From assembly GCF_030291135.1 (NCBI RefSeq), contig NZ_CP127409.1, positions 2,480,001 to 2,544,000 on the forward strand: a stretch of DNA of 64,000 nt, in the 5' to 3' direction. The translations under genes and the position numbers were made by a program. Every line of letters begins with the position of its first letter. Position 1 is the first letter of the stretch. Below the pieces are notes generated by a model that saw only the letters and a list, made by a program, of their open reading frames with translations, searched no databases and was not told where the DNA came from. Below, piece by piece: positions 17,045 through 26,862 of this stretch. This DNA comes from Rhodanobacter thiooxydans (GTDB lineage: Bacteria; Pseudomonadota; Gammaproteobacteria; Xanthomonadales; Rhodanobacteraceae).

Positions 17045-17695
17045 CTAGAACAGCTCGACCTCACCCTTTATCGGATCGTTTGCCAAACGCTTGAGGTAGC
17101 CGCGCTCGTCGGCCACCAGCGCCACGTCGTCGCTGCGGCGTAGCTGGCGCACGCGGACCCGGCCGCTGTGCGGAAAGAACTGCACCTGGCGCGGGTAGAC
17201 GTCGCCCAGGTCCTCGGCCGCCAACTGCAATCGCTCGGCCTCGATGTAGCGATGCACGAAGTCGATGTTGCGTTGGCCCACGTCGCTCAGCTGGGCCAGC
17301 ACGCGGCCACCGCCGAATACCTTGACGCGCAGGTTCGCGCGCTGGCCGCCGGCCTTCAGGATCGCGTTGATCAGCTGCTCCATCGCGTCGCTGCCGTAGC
17401 GCGCGGCGCGCCCGATGGCCGGCGACCAGCTGTCGCGCTCGCCCATCGGCTCGGGCAGCATGAAGTGGTTCATGCCGCCAACGCCGCGTTCGGCGTCGTG
17501 GATGCAGGCCGACACGCACGAACCGAGCACGGTGCTGACCAGCTCGTCGCTGCCGCTCACGTAGAACTCGCCCGGCAGCACCCGCACCACCATGCGACCC
17601 TGGGCCGGGTCCCAGAACCGGCGCAGGTGCTCGAAGCCGGGCATGGCCTCGGGCAGCGTGGTGCTGCGACGCTCGGCCGTCACTACCGGCATCAT
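17045..17695 (-). CDS. cheD: Chemoreceptor glutamine deamidase
   Basis: A 216-aa CheD that deamidates receptor glutamines and may tune adaptation. The catalytic cysteine is in [15 protein letters not shown] (about residues 60-74) and the histidine in GGMNHFMLP (about 80-88). [23 protein letters not shown] is the family core. The start (ATGATG at 17695) overlaps the cheR stop, coupling the two; the longer open frame is antisense or out of frame with cheR. The C-terminal tail IKGEVELF resembles that of the receptor-like protein two genes downstream. Confidence 0.95.
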   Translation of the reverse strand: MMPVVTAERRSTTLPEAMPGFEHLRRFWDPAQGRMVVRVLPGEFYVSGSDELVSTVLGSCVSACIHDAERGVGGMNHFMLPEPMGERDSWSPAIGRAARYGSDAMEQLINAILKAGGQRANLRVKVFGGGRVLAQLSDVGQRNIDFVHRYIEAERLQLAAEDLGDVYPRQVQFFPHSGRVRVRQLRRSDDVALVADERGYLKRLANDPIKGEVELF

Positions 17696-18576
17696 CCGAG
17701 CTTCCGGTAGACGGTGCGGCCGATCAGCTCGAAATCGTCGTTGATGCCGTGCAGCGACTCGGAGTGGCCGAGGAACAGGTGGCCGCCGGCCGGCAGCAGC
17801 GCGGCGTAGCGGCGGAACAGCCGCTGCTTGGTCGGCTGGTCGAAGTAGATCACCACGTTGCGGCAGAAGATCGCGTCGAACGGACCGCGCATGGGCCACT
17901 CGTGCAGCAGGTTCAGCGGCTGCACGGTCACCAGCTCGCGCAGGCGCGGATGCACGCAGGCGTAGCCCGCGTACTCGCCGTCGCCGCGCAACAGCCAGCG
18001 GCGCCGGCGTTCCTCGCTGATGCCCTCAAGCTTGTCCAGCGGATACACACCGTTGCGCGCGGTTTCCAGCGCCTGCGGCGACAGGTCGGTGGCGAGGATC
18101 TTCGCGTCGATGCCGGTGGCGCCGTGCTTCTCCAGCGCCTCGGCCAGCACCATCGCCAGCGCGTACGGCTCCTCGCCGGTGGAACAGCCGGCCGACCAGA
18201 TCCGCAGACGGTCGCCGCCGCGGCGCTTCTGCTGCAGCCACTGCGGCAGCAGCTCGTCGACCAGCAGGTCGTAATGGTGCGACTCGCGGAAGAACGAAGT
18301 GACGTTGGTGCTGATCGCGCTGGCGAGGTTGTCCAGCTCGCTCTGCGGGTCGCGCCGCAACAGCTCGCAGTAGGCGCCGAAGTGGCGCAGGCGCAGCGCG
18401 CGCAGCCGTCGCGCCAGGCGCCCCTGCACCAGCTGGCGCTTGTGTTCGCCCAGCGCGATGCCGCAATGCTCGTAAACGAAGTCGCGCAGGAAGCGGAACT
18501 CGGCATCGCCAAGAGTGGCCCCGCCACCGTCCGCCGGCACGGCATCGCCTTGAACCATGCCGGCCGCGGTGCTCAC
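17692..18576 (-). CDS. cheR: Chemotaxis protein methyltransferase
   Basis: A 294-aa S-adenosylmethionine-dependent CheR that methylates receptor glutamates. The N-terminal helical domain contains SAISTNVTSFFRESHHYDLL (about 87-106). The SAM site is IWSAGCSTGEEPYALAM (about 126-142), followed by ILATDLSPQALETARNGVYP and FDAIFCRNVVIYFD. The start is GTG at 18576, supported by AAGGAG eight bases upstream; the first internal ATG is at residue 7. The stop of the preceding receptor lies inside that leader. Two neighbouring receptors end in WxEF-type tails that CheR can dock on. Confidence 0.96.
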   Translation of the reverse strand: MSTAAGMVQGDAVPADGGGATLGDAEFRFLRDFVYEHCGIALGEHKRQLVQGRLARRLRALRLRHFGAYCELLRRDPQSELDNLASAISTNVTSFFRESHHYDLLVDELLPQWLQQKRRGGDRLRIWSAGCSTGEEPYALAMVLAEALEKHGATGIDAKILATDLSPQALETARNGVYPLDKLEGISEERRRRWLLRGDGEYAGYACVHPRLRELVTVQPLNLLHEWPMRGPFDAIFCRNVVIYFDQPTKQRLFRRYAALLPAGGHLFLGHSESLHGINDDFELIGRTVYRKLG

Positions 18577-18578
18577 GC

Positions 18579-20300
18579 TCAGAACTCCTTCCAGGCACCG
18601 GCATCCGCTGCCTCGACGGCGGCGGCGCGCGGCGGCGCCTTGCGCACCGCGGCGAACACCGCCTCGGTGGCACGGACCACATCCTTCGCGCGCTCCGGCG
18701 GTGCCGCCTGGGATACCGCGTCGTCGTCGGCCAGGCGGAAGAAGCCCACCTGGCTGGACAGGTCGCCAGCCTGCTCCTGCATGGCGCGGGCGGCGGCCGA
18801 GGCCTCTTCCACCAGCGCGGCATTCTGCTGGGTCATCTCGTCCATCTGCATCACGGCGTTGTTGACCTGGTCGATGCCGGCGGACTGCTCCTGGCTGGCC
18901 GCGGCGATCTCGGCCACGATGTCGGTGACCTTCTTCACGCTCTCGACGATCTCGGCCAGCGCCTTGCCGGACTGGTTGACCAGTTCCGAGCCGCAGCGCA
19001 CCTTCTCCTCGCTCTCGGCGATCAGGCCCTTGATCTCCTTCGCCGCGCCGGCGCTGCGCTGCGCCAGGCTGCGCACCTCGCTGGCCACCACCGCGAAACC
19101 ACGGCCCTGTTCGCCGGCGCGCGCCGCTTCCACCGCCGCGTTCAGCGCCAGCAGGTTGGTCTGGAACGCGATCTCCTGGATCAGCCCCACGATGTCGCCG
19201 ATCTTGCGGCTGGAGGCGTCGATCTCGCCCATCGCGACAATCGCCTTGCCCGCCACTTCGCCGCCGCGCTCGGCCTGCTCGCGGGCGCCGCGGGCCAGCT
19301 GGTTGGCGTGGCTGGCGTTCTCCGCGTTCTGCTTCACGGTGGAGGTCATCTCCTCCATCGACGAGGCGGTTTCCTCCAGGCTGGAAGCCTGTTCCTGCGT
19401 GCGCTGGCTCAAGTCGTCGTTGCCGCGCGCGATCTGCTGCGCCGCGCTCGACACCGCATCGGAGCCCTGACGCACCTCGCCCACGATCGCGCCGAGGCGC
19501 TCGTCCATGCTGCGGAAGGCGTCCAGCAGCCGGCCCAGCTCGTCGTGCCGCTTGACCTTGATGTCGTGGCCCAGCCGGCCCTCGGCGATGGCATGCGCCA
19601 CCTTCACCAGATGCGCCAGCGTGCCGCTGATCGAGCGCACCAGCAGGGTCGACACCAGCAGCGCGAACAGCAGGCCGCCAAGCAACGCAAACAGCACCAG
19701 GTTGCGCACCAGCTTGTAGCGGCTGACCTGCGCCTGATAGATCTGCCTCACCTCGTCGCTCTGCGCCTGCATCAGCTTGTTGATGGTGTCCACGCGCAGC
19801 ATCAGCTCCGGACGCACCTGCATTTCCAGCAGGTCACCGGTGCCTCCGTCGTTTTGCGCCAGCGCGTCGTAGATGTCCTTGAGGTCGCCCTGGTATTCCT
19901 CGTCGGTGGCGCGATAGGCCTTGTACTTCGCGGTGATGTCCGCGCTCATCGGCATCGCCGACAGCGTCTTGTTGGCCTCGGCGATTTCCTTCTGCAGGCG
20001 CTCGGACTCGGCGACCTTCTGCTTCACCTGGTCGGGCTTGCCGATCGCCCCGGCCGCTTCGCCGAGCACGATGAAGTTGGTCAGCGACTTGGCGCGCAGG
20101 CTGCCGATCAGCTGCGCCGGCACCATCGCCTCCTCGTAGCTGCGCCGCATTCCCTCGTTCTGCCAGGACATCATGCCAAGGCCGACCGCCGCACCGGCCG
20201 CCAGCATCAGCCCGAGCAGCGTGAACACGCCGATCAGGCGCGCCTTGACGGACAGGGTCGGCAACCTGGTGAAACGTGTCATGAATTTCTTGATGTTCAT
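18579..20300 (-). CDS. Methyl-accepting chemotaxis protein (four-helix-bundle sensor)
   Basis: A 573-aa transmembrane receptor. The first transmembrane helix is at about 22-45. A periplasmic four-helix bundle of the 4HB_MCP type (about 46-205) contains [17 protein letters not shown] and [20 protein letters not shown]. The second transmembrane helix is at about 206-225 and a HAMP domain at about 226-280. The signalling domain with hairpin tip [23 protein letters not shown] spans about 330-515. The tail ends GAWKEF, a CheR/CheB-docking type pentapeptide. Ligand unknown. Lies between cheW (18 bp upstream) and cheR. Confidence 0.95.
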   Translation of the reverse strand: MNIKKFMTRFTRLPTLSVKARLIGVFTLLGLMLAAGAAVGLGMMSWQNEGMRRSYEEAMVPAQLIGSLRAKSLTNFIVLGEAAGAIGKPDQVKQKVAESERLQKEIAEANKTLSAMPMSADITAKYKAYRATDEEYQGDLKDIYDALAQNDGGTGDLLEMQVRPELMLRVDTINKLMQAQSDEVRQIYQAQVSRYKLVRNLVLFALLGGLLFALLVSTLLVRSISGTLAHLVKVAHAIAEGRLGHDIKVKRHDELGRLLDAFRSMDERLGAIVGEVRQGSDAVSSAAQQIARGNDDLSQRTQEQASSLEETASSMEEMTSTVKQNAENASHANQLARGAREQAERGGEVAGKAIVAMGEIDASSRKIGDIVGLIQEIAFQTNLLALNAAVEAARAGEQGRGFAVVASEVRSLAQRSAGAAKEIKGLIAESEEKVRCGSELVNQSGKALAEIVESVKKVTDIVAEIAAASQEQSAGIDQVNNAVMQMDEMTQQNAALVEEASAAARAMQEQAGDLSSQVGFFRLADDDAVSQAAPPERAKDVVRATEAVFAAVRKAPPRAAAVEAADAGAWKEF

Positions 20301-20318
20301 CGTGATTCCCGGATCGGA

Positions 20319-20825
20319 TCAGGCGGCAACTTCGACATTCCGGACGTCCGTCAGCGCGGCATCCAGCGTTTCAACATCTTCCGGACGCATCAGCTTCTCC
20401 ACGTCCAGCAGCATCACCATGCGCTCGACGTGGGTGGCCAGGCCCTTCAGGTAGCGTGTGTCGACGATCGCGCCCATGTCGGGCACCGGCTTGATCGCCG
20501 CCGGCTCGATGTCGACCACGTCGGACACCGCATCCACCACGATGCCGAACAATCGCTCGGCAACCGCCACGATGATCACCACCGTGCTGTCGCCGTAGCT
20601 TTCGCGTGCCAGGCCGAAGCGCAGGCGCAGGTCCATGATCGGCACGATCGCGCCACGCAGGTTGAGCACGCCCAGCAGGTAGTCGGGGGTCTGCGGGATA
20701 CGGGTGACCCGCGACCAGCCGCGGATCTCGCGCACCGACAGGATGTCGACGCCGTATTCCTCGCCGGCCAGGCCGAACGTCAGCTGCTGGACGGTGGGCG
20801 CCGTGGCCGCGTTGTCTTCGTACAT
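20319..20825 (-). CDS. cheW: Chemotaxis coupling protein CheW (chemosensory block)
   Basis: A 168-aa SH3-like CheW that links receptors to CheA. It shows LTFGLAGEEYGVDILSVREIRGW (about 15-37), PDYLLGVLNLRGAIVPIMDLRLRFGL (about 47-72) and VDAVSDVVDI, all family signatures. First gene of a seven-gene run (cheW, receptor, cheR, cheD, cheB, receptor-like, STAS) behind a sigma-28-type promoter at 20876-20902. It is separate from the CheW at 27488-27967. Confidence 0.95.
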   Translation of the reverse strand: MYEDNAATAPTVQQLTFGLAGEEYGVDILSVREIRGWSRVTRIPQTPDYLLGVLNLRGAIVPIMDLRLRFGLARESYGDSTVVIIVAVAERLFGIVVDAVSDVVDIEPAAIKPVPDMGAIVDTRYLKGLATHVERMVMLLDVEKLMRPEDVETLDAALTDVRNVEVAA

Positions 20826-20875
20826 GAATCATCTACCTCGTGATGGGCGCCTGCGGACGCCCGGCCTCGATGCCT

Positions 20876-20902
20876 GTATCGGCCTTGCCGGAAAGGACTT
20901 GA
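20876..20902 (-). promoter_or_regulatory. Sigma-28 (FliA) promoter for the cheW operon
   Basis: Minus-strand -35 TCAAGTCC (20895-20902), 11-nt spacer and -10 GCCGATAC (20876-20883, 7 of 8 to consensus), 50 bp before the cheW ATG, in the 134-bp gap after the receptor gene. Confidence 0.7.
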
Positions 20903-20959
20903 GTACGCCACCGCCGCCGGGCGGAGCTGCCGCGGGCGCCTCACCGCAAAGAAGCGCTC

Positions 20960-22672
20960 TCAGAACTCGGTCCAGCCGCCGGCCGCCACGACCGCCCGGG
21001 TCGGTTCAGCCGTGCGGGTTGCCGACTTGCGCGACAATGCCACCACGCGCGCCGGGGCCGGCGCCGGTGCTGCCGCGGGCTCTGCCGTCGCGCCGTCAAG
21101 CCGGAAGAACTTCATTTGCCGCTGCAGTTCGCCAGCCTGCTCCTGCATCGCGCGCGCCGCCGCCGCGGCCTCTTCCACCAGTGCCGCGTTTTGCTGGGTC
21201 ACTTCGTCCATCTGCATCACCGCGCGGTTCACCTGGTCGATGCCGGCGGACTGCTCCTGGCTGGCCGCGGCGATCTCGGCGACGATGTCGGTGACTTTCT
21301 TGACGCTCTCGACGATACCGGTCAGCGCCACACCGGACTGATCGACCAGCGCGCTGCCGGCCTGCACCCGCTGCACGCTCTCGTTGATCAACCCCTTGAT
21401 CTCCTTCGCCGCCGCCGCGCTGCGCTGGGACAGGCTGCGCACCTCGCTGGCCACCACGGCGAAACCGCGGCCCTGCTCGCCCGCACGCGCCGCCTCCACC
21501 GCCGCATTGAGCGACAGCAGGTTGGTCTGGAACGCGATCTCGTCGATCAGCCCCACGATGTCGGCGATCTTGCGGCTGGAGGCGTTGATCTCGCTCATCG
21601 CCGCCACCGCCTGCGCCGCCACTTCGCCGCCGCGCTCGGCCTGCTCGCGCGCACCGCTGGCGAGCTGGTTGGCGTAGCCGGCGTTCTCCGCGTTCTGCTT
21701 CACGGTGGAGGTCATCTCCTCCATCGAGGCGGCGGTTTCCTCCAGGCTCGACGCCTGTTCCTGCGTGCGCTGGCTGAGGTCGTCATTGCCCTTGGCGATC
21801 TGCTGCGCGGCGCTGCTCACCGCCTGCGAACCGTGCTGCACTTCGCCCACGATGCCGGTCAGCTTGTCGCGCATGCGCACCAGCTCGGCCAGCAGACTGC
21901 CGACGGCGAAGCGCCTGCCGCCGTCGTCGTCATCGTTGCCGAGGTCGCCGTCGGCGATGCGTGTGGCCATCGCCACCGCGAAAGCCGGCTCGCCGCCGAT
22001 GCTGCGGCGGATGCTGCGCATCGATACCCATACCAGAGCGATCACCAGCAGGCCCAGCAGGCCGGCCTTGGCCAGGTTCGCCGTCAACGTGTGGCGGAAC
22101 TGCGCATCGATGTCGTCGAAGTAGGCGCCGGCGCCGAAGTGCATGCCCCATGGCTGGTAGCGCTCGCTGTAGGTGACCTTGCCCACGACCTTCTTGCTGC
22201 CTGGCTTGAGCCAGTCGTAGTAGGTGACGCCGCGGCCGTCTTTCATGTCGACGTCGTGCATCGCCTGGAAGATCGGCTTGCCGTTCTGGTCGGTCATGTC
22301 GCGCACGCTGGTGCCCAGCTTGTCCAGCATCACCGGGTGCTCGGTCAGCACGTAGCTGTCATCGAACGCGAACACGTAGCCGGCGCCCTTGTCCCACTGC
22401 ATGTCGTGGATTTGCGCCAGGGCCCGCTTCTGCGCCTCGGCCTCGCCGAACTCGCCCCTGGCCGCACGCTCGTGGAAGCCGCTGGCCACCGAAACTGCCG
22501 ACTCGATCTCGCTGCGCAGCAGGCGTTCGAGACCTTCCATCTGGCTGGCGCGGCTCTGCAATGCATTCACCACGGTCAGGCCGAACAGCCCCAGCACGAC
22601 CACCGTCACCACCATGACAAGCCGCGCATTGAGGCTGAGCCGATCGAAGAACCCACGTATCACGGACAACAT
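20960..22672 (-). CDS. Methyl-accepting chemotaxis protein (single-Cache sensor)
   Basis: A 570-aa receptor. The start [15 protein letters not shown] has GAGG eight bases upstream; the frame is open for 32 more codons without signal. The first membrane helix is at about 16-36. A periplasmic sCache_2-like domain follows, with [20 protein letters not shown] (about 95-114) and [23 protein letters not shown] (about 168-190). Then come a second helix (about 203-222), HAMP, and a signalling domain with the tip [21 protein letters not shown]. It ends GGWTEF, a CheR-docking tail. sCache_2 domains usually sense small organic acids; the ligand here is unknown. 146 bp downstream of cheA. Confidence 0.94.
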   Translation of the reverse strand: MLSVIRGFFDRLSLNARLVMVVTVVVLGLFGLTVVNALQSRASQMEGLERLLRSEIESAVSVASGFHERAARGEFGEAEAQKRALAQIHDMQWDKGAGYVFAFDDSYVLTEHPVMLDKLGTSVRDMTDQNGKPIFQAMHDVDMKDGRGVTYYDWLKPGSKKVVGKVTYSERYQPWGMHFGAGAYFDDIDAQFRHTLTANLAKAGLLGLLVIALVWVSMRSIRRSIGGEPAFAVAMATRIADGDLGNDDDDGGRRFAVGSLLAELVRMRDKLTGIVGEVQHGSQAVSSAAQQIAKGNDDLSQRTQEQASSLEETAASMEEMTSTVKQNAENAGYANQLASGAREQAERGGEVAAQAVAAMSEINASSRKIADIVGLIDEIAFQTNLLSLNAAVEAARAGEQGRGFAVVASEVRSLSQRSAAAAKEIKGLINESVQRVQAGSALVDQSGVALTGIVESVKKVTDIVAEIAAASQEQSAGIDQVNRAVMQMDEVTQQNAALVEEAAAAARAMQEQAGELQRQMKFFRLDGATAEPAAAPAPAPARVVALSRKSATRTAEPTRAVVAAGGWTEF

Positions 22673-22818
22673 GTCGCAAACCTCGACTTCGGAAAAGAAA
22701 CCCGCCGGCCACGACAGCCATGCGGGGTGGCGTGCAAAGACGCCGAAACCCATCGCCAGCGGAAGCACCCGCTCCGTTCGCGCCCTTCATTGCGCCGCCG
22801 CCGCGGCAACGACGTGCC

Positions 22819-24813
22819 TCAGGCTGCCTTGCTGCGCTGTCCCAGCCGCACCACGCCGCCCACGTCGACGATCAGCGCCACCGAACCGTCACTGAGGATG
22901 GTCGCGCCAGACACGCCCTGCACCCGCTGGTAGTGCTTCTCCAGCGACTTGATCACCGCTTGCTGCTGGCCCAGCAGGTCGTCCACCAGCAGGCCCACGC
23001 GGCGGCTGTCGTCCTCGATCACCACCACGATGCCGCGCTCGACCTCGGTGATCGCGTCGGCGCAGTCGAAGGCGCGGTGCAGCCGCATCAGCGGCAGGTA
23101 TTCGCCGCGGAACTGGAACACCTCGCCGCCGCCGGCGATCCGCCGCACCGCCGCGGCTTCGAGCCGCAGCGACTCGACGATCGAGGTCAGCGGCACGATG
23201 TAGCGCTCGTGGCCCACGGCCGTGACCAGGCCGTCGATGATCGCCAGGGTCAGCGGCAAGGTGATGGTGAACGTGCTGCCCTTGCCGGACACGCTGCGCA
23301 CGCCGACGCTGCCGCCCAGATCGCGCACGTTGCGCCGCACGACGTCCATGCCCACGCCACGGCCGGACAGGTCGGTGGCCTGCGCGGCGGTGGAGAAGCC
23401 CGGCTGGAAGATCAGCTCGGCCACCTCGGCGTCGCCGAGTTCCTGCCCCGCAGCGATCAGGCCGCGCTGCTGCGCCTTGGCCACGATCGCGGCATGATTG
23501 AGCCCGGCGCCGTCGTCGCTGATCCGTACCACGATGTTGCCGCCTTCGTGGTGGGCATCGAGCCTGAGCAGGCCGGTCTCCGGCTTGCCGGCGGCTTTGC
23601 GCAGAGCGGGCATTTCCAGGCCGTGGTCGATCGCGTTGCGCACCAGGTGCACCAGCGGGTCGCCGATTTTCTCCAGCACCGTCTTGTCCAGCTCGGTATG
23701 TTCGCCGTGCAGCTCGAGCCTGACCTGCTTGCCGAGCTTGCGCTCCAGATCGCGGACCAGCCGCGGGAAGCGGTTGAACACTGAACCGATCGGCAGCATG
23801 CGGATGCGCATCACGCTCTCCTGCAGCTCGCGCGTGGCGCGTTCGAGCTGCAGCAGGCCTTCGCGCAGGCGCTCCAGCTGCGAGGGCTGGAAGTTCTCGC
23901 CGATGTCGCTGAGCATCGACTGGGTGATCACCAGCTCACCCATCATGTTGATCAGCGCGTCGACCTTGTCGATACCCACGCGGATCGAGCTGCCCTCGGC
24001 GGAGGCGACCGCCTCGCGCGGTGGCGCGGCGGCCGGCATGGGCGCAGGAGTGGGGGCGGCAACCACCGCTGGTGCAGCCGCAGCCGCCGGCGTTTCCTCG
24101 GCCAGCGCCGCGATGGCCAGCTCGCAGTCGCCGTCTAGCCAGTCGAACACGGCGTCGACGTCACCGCGCGCCACCGCACCGTGCAGGCGCAGCTCCCAGC
24201 CGAGATGGCATTCGCCGGGATCGAGATCGGCCAGCCGTGCCGGCGCCCGATCGACGACGAAGGCACGCCGCACCTCCAGCCGGCCCAACTGCTGCAGTTC
24301 GCGGAACAGCCGCAGCGGATCGTTGCCGGTCTGCAGCAGGTGCGGCAGTGCGACGAAACGAATGTCCCAGCCACTCGCCGCAGCGGCATTCAATGCGGGC
24401 GCAGCCGGCGCCGGCGCCGCCTCGCCGCTGACCAGGCGCACCAGCTCGCCGCGCAGCGCCTCGCTGTCGGCATCGGCCACCGGCTGGCTGTCGGCGGAAC
24501 GCGCCAGCATGGCGCGCAGGCAGTCGACCGAGCGCAGCAGCAGGTCGATCAATTCCGCATCCACCGCGCGGCGTTCGCTGCGCACTTCCTCCAGCAGCGA
24601 CTCGGCCACGTGGGTGAACGCGGCGACGTCCGCAAAGCCGAAGGTCGCCGCGCCGCCCTTGATCGAGTGCGCGGCGCGGAAGATCGTGTGCACCAGCTCG
24701 TGATCGGTCGAACCCGAGTCCAGCGCCAGCAACGCGGCCTCCATCGCATCCAGCCCTTCCAGGCTTTCCTCGAAGAAGGTCTTGTGGAATTGAGTCAGGT
24801 CGACGGCGCCCAT
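22819..24813 (-). CDS. cheA: Chemotaxis histidine kinase CheA (chemosensory block)
   Basis: A 664-aa CheA. P1 (1-110) carries the phosphorylated His49 in FRAAHSIKGGAATFGF. A P2-like CheY-docking domain (about 160-250) contains GNDPLRLFRELQQLG. P3 dimerisation is at about 290-350, with MGELVITQSMLSDIGENF. The P4 ATPase has the N box HLVRNAIDHGLE, G1 DDGAGL and G2 GRGVGMDVV. P5 CheW-like region runs to the end. A long Ala/Pro-rich linker separates P2 and P3. Lies 10 bp after cheY in the operon driven from the sigma-28-type site at 25585. It is distinct from the CheA at 29797-31677. Confidence 0.96.
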   Translation of the reverse strand: MGAVDLTQFHKTFFEESLEGLDAMEAALLALDSGSTDHELVHTIFRAAHSIKGGAATFGFADVAAFTHVAESLLEEVRSERRAVDAELIDLLLRSVDCLRAMLARSADSQPVADADSEALRGELVRLVSGEAAPAPAAPALNAAAASGWDIRFVALPHLLQTGNDPLRLFRELQQLGRLEVRRAFVVDRAPARLADLDPGECHLGWELRLHGAVARGDVDAVFDWLDGDCELAIAALAEETPAAAAAPAVVAAPTPAPMPAAAPPREAVASAEGSSIRVGIDKVDALINMMGELVITQSMLSDIGENFQPSQLERLREGLLQLERATRELQESVMRIRMLPIGSVFNRFPRLVRDLERKLGKQVRLELHGEHTELDKTVLEKIGDPLVHLVRNAIDHGLEMPALRKAAGKPETGLLRLDAHHEGGNIVVRISDDGAGLNHAAIVAKAQQRGLIAAGQELGDAEVAELIFQPGFSTAAQATDLSGRGVGMDVVRRNVRDLGGSVGVRSVSGKGSTFTITLPLTLAIIDGLVTAVGHERYIVPLTSIVESLRLEAAAVRRIAGGGEVFQFRGEYLPLMRLHRAFDCADAITEVERGIVVVIEDDSRRVGLLVDDLLGQQQAVIKSLEKHYQRVQGVSGATILSDGSVALIVDVGGVVRLGQRSKAA

Positions 24814-24823
24814 GGATCTTCCT

Positions 24824-25186
24824 TCAGCCCAGCACGCGCTTGACGGTGGCCAGCAGCTGTTCCGGGTCGAACGGCTTGACCAGCCAGCCGGTGGCGCCGG
24901 CCGCCTTGCCTTCCATCTTTTTCTCGGTATGCGACTCGGTGGTCAGCATCAGGATCGGCACGCCCTTGTAGGCGTCCATCGTGCGCAGCTCGCGCACCAT
25001 CGCGATGCCGTCCATCACCGGCATGTTGACGTCGGCCAGCACCAGATCGAACGCGCTGCCACGCGCCACGTCCAGCGCCAGCTGCCCGTTTTCGGCCTCG
25101 GCCACCTCGTGCCCGGCGCCGCGCAGGGTGAACGCCACCATGCCGCGCATCGAGACCGAATCGTCTACCGCAAGAATCTTTGCCAT
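24824..25186 (-). CDS. cheY: CheY-like response regulator (chemosensory block)
   Basis: A 120-aa stand-alone receiver domain. Acidic pair D8-D9, phosphorylation site D52 (VLADVNMPVMDG), switch Thr82/Thr83 and K104 (WLVKPFD) are all present. It probably takes phosphate from the CheA encoded next to it. Whether it drives the motor, acts as a phosphate sink or regulates another output cannot be decided; the other CheY (32326-32733) is the one beside cheZ. The ATG is the natural start; the frame upstream is antisense-like. Confidence 0.93.
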   Translation of the reverse strand: MAKILAVDDSVSMRGMVAFTLRGAGHEVAEAENGQLALDVARGSAFDLVLADVNMPVMDGIAMVRELRTMDAYKGVPILMLTTESHTEKKMEGKAAGATGWLVKPFDPEQLLATVKRVLG

Positions 25187-25199
25187 GCTGCCACCTCGT

Positions 25200-25544
25200 T
25201 CAGGCCGGCCCTGCGGCCGGCAGTTCCAGAATCCGCGCCAGGCCGAGCAGGCCAGCCGCCTCGTTGAACGTCTCGCTCGCGCCGCGCCAGTCCAGCGCAC
25301 CGCCGCGCGTCTGCAGCTCACGCCGCAACAGCACCAGCAGCTGCAGCGCCGCCGTATCGACACGCTCCACCTGGCTGGCATCCAGCACCACGCTGGCACC
25401 ATGTTCCAGCGCACCCAGCAGTTCCGCCTTCAGCACGGCCTGGGCGGCAATGCGGCAATCAGCCGGAAGCACCACCGCGGCCGCGCCGTCCGGCGCCGCC
25501 TGCCGCTCGTCCTGTTGCTGCTTCACCGCCCGTTTGCCGGCCAT
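25200..25544 (-). CDS. STAS-domain protein leading the chemosensory operon
   Basis: A 114-aa protein with a short basic/glutamine-rich lead and a STAS domain (about 22-105) containing GASVVLDASQVERVDTAALQLLVLLRRELQTRGG in consecutive pieces. The residue after VD is threonine, where antagonists often have serine, so it may still be phosphorylatable. First gene of the STAS-cheY-cheA run. ATG 25544 is preceded by GGAG eight bases upstream and by a sigma-28-type promoter whose -10 starts 41 bp upstream. STAS proteins at the head of chemosensory operons occur in several gammaproteobacteria; the role here is unknown. Confidence 0.82.
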   Translation of the reverse strand: MAGKRAVKQQQDERQAAPDGAAAVVLPADCRIAAQAVLKAELLGALEHGASVVLDASQVERVDTAALQLLVLLRRELQTRGGALDWRGASETFNEAAGLLGLARILELPAAGPA

Positions 25545-25584
25545 GCCGCCACTCCACGCGCGCTCGTTGGCGCTGACGAGTTGC

Positions 25585-25611
25585 TTATCGGCCGTCGCCA
25601 CGATCGCTTTA
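25585..25611 (-). promoter_or_regulatory. Sigma-28 (FliA) promoter for STAS-cheY-cheA operon
   Basis: Minus-strand -35 TAAAGCGA (25604-25611), exact 11-nt spacer and -10 GCCGATAA (25585-25592, 8 of 8 to consensus). This is the best sigma-28 site in the window. It diverges from the site at 25646-25672. Confidence 0.85.
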
Positions 25612-25645
25612 GGGATCGCCGGCCATGCCCGGGGTCGAACGCGGC

Positions 25646-25672
25646 TCAAGTTCGCCCGTGCGCGGCCGATGT
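25646..25672 (+). promoter_or_regulatory. Sigma-28 (FliA) promoter for the fliK2-flhB2 pair
   Basis: -35 TCAAGTTC (25646-25653), 11-nt spacer and -10 GCCGATGT (25665-25672). The predicted start near 25680 lies downstream of the ATG at 25668, which argues that the following gene begins at TTG 25720. Confidence 0.75.
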
Positions 25673-25719
25673 CCTGCTGGACGAACCCGATCGCACACGG
25701 CCCGCGTGCAGGAACCGAC

Positions 25720-26862
25720 TTGATCATCCAACCGACCAGCCTGGCCGCCCTCACCTGGGCCGGTGCCGCTTCCGGCACCAGCGCACAAAGCTGGCGCATC
25801 GGCACGGTGCTGTCGGCGCGGCCGCTGGGGGTGAACCCGCAGGGGCTGCTGGTGCTGCAGGTCGGCGCGCTGGCGGTGGAGACGGAACTGCCCGGCAGCC
25901 AGTTGCCGGCGCAGTTCCAGGTGCGCGTGCTGAGCCTGGGTGCGCAGCCGCAGCTGGAGGTGCTGGCGCATCCGGTCGACCCGACCTTCCAGCGCGTGCT
26001 GCGCGAGCGCCTGCCCCAGCAAAATGGCTATGCCCCCCTGCTGGCCACGCTGGGTACGCTGGCCCAGCGGCCGGTATTGCGCCAGTTGCCGCCGGACCTG
26101 CGCACGGCGCTGGCCCTGCTCGAACAATCGCTGCGCACGCCCGCCGAGGTCACCCGCGGCGAAGGCCTGCGCGAGGCGATCAGCCGCAGCGGCCTGTTCT
26201 TCGAATCCCGGCTGGCCAGCCCGCACGGCAACCTGGCGGCGCTGGCCGAGGATGACTGGAAAGGTGCCCTGCTGCGCCTGGCCGGACTGCTCGACCGGCG
26301 TGCGCCGGCGCCGGCGGCGCCCAACCGCAGCGATGCCGCACCGCCGATGCTGCAGCGTGGCATGCAGGCGCAGCCGCGCGTGCCGCTGCCGCTGGTAGCC
26401 GCCGACGACGACGTGGCCCCGCTGCTGGATCGCCTGCACGGCGACGTCAAGGCGGCACTGGCGCGGGTGGAGGTGGCCCAGCTGGAAGCCAGCGCCAGCC
26501 CGCTGCCGGCGTGGATGATCGAGATTCCGTTGCAGGGCGAGGGCGGGCGCGACGTGCTGCAGTTGCAGCTGGAGTTCGCCACCGATCCCGCCGATGGCAG
26601 CCACGGCTGGACGCTCGGCTTCGCGCTGGACCTGCCTGCACTGGGCCCGGTGCAGGGCGAACTGCAACTGCGCGAACCACGGCTGGCGGTACGCCTGTGG
26701 GCCGAACAGGCACAGACCGCGCAGCAGCTGGAACGCCAGTTTGGCCCGCTGCGCCAGCGGCTGGCTGCCTGCGGCGTCCTGCTCGACCAGCTGAGCTGCC
26801 AGGTCGGCCTGCCGCAGCCGCCAGGCCGGCACAGCGCCGTACTGCTGCAGGCCACCGCATGA
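25720..26862 (+). CDS. FliK-like protein with C-terminal flagellar hook-length control domain
   Basis: A 380-aa protein. The N-terminal two thirds are low-complexity, rich in Ala, Leu, Gln and Pro. The C-terminal part (about 250-365) resembles the Flg_hook domain of FliK: LPAWMIEIPLQGEGG, then WTLGFALDLPALGPVQGELQL and QQLERQFGPLRQRLAACGVLL. The start was taken as TTG 25720 because AGGA lies eight bases upstream and an upstream ATG (25668) overlaps the -10 element. It is coupled by ATGA to a small FlhB-like gene and is separate from the canonical fliK (44257-45390). Its role, perhaps modifying export specificity, is inferred. Confidence 0.75.
   Translation: MIIQPTSLAALTWAGAASGTSAQSWRIGTVLSARPLGVNPQGLLVLQVGALAVETELPGSQLPAQFQVRVLSLGAQPQLEVLAHPVDPTFQRVLRERLPQQNGYAPLLATLGTLAQRPVLRQLPPDLRTALALLEQSLRTPAEVTRGEGLREAISRSGLFFESRLASPHGNLAALAEDDWKGALLRLAGLLDRRAPAPAAPNRSDAAPPMLQRGMQAQPRVPLPLVAADDDVAPLLDRLHGDVKAALARVEVAQLEASASPLPAWMIEIPLQGEGGRDVLQLQLEFATDPADGSHGWTLGFALDLPALGPVQGELQLREPRLAVRLWAEQAQTAQQLERQFGPLRQRLAACGVLLDQLSCQVGLPQPPGRHSAVLLQATA

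Noticed and set aside
22673-22818. Sigma-28 promoter before the Cache receptor gene
   Set aside because: No -10/-35 pair with the right spacing; the gene may be read from the cheA operon.
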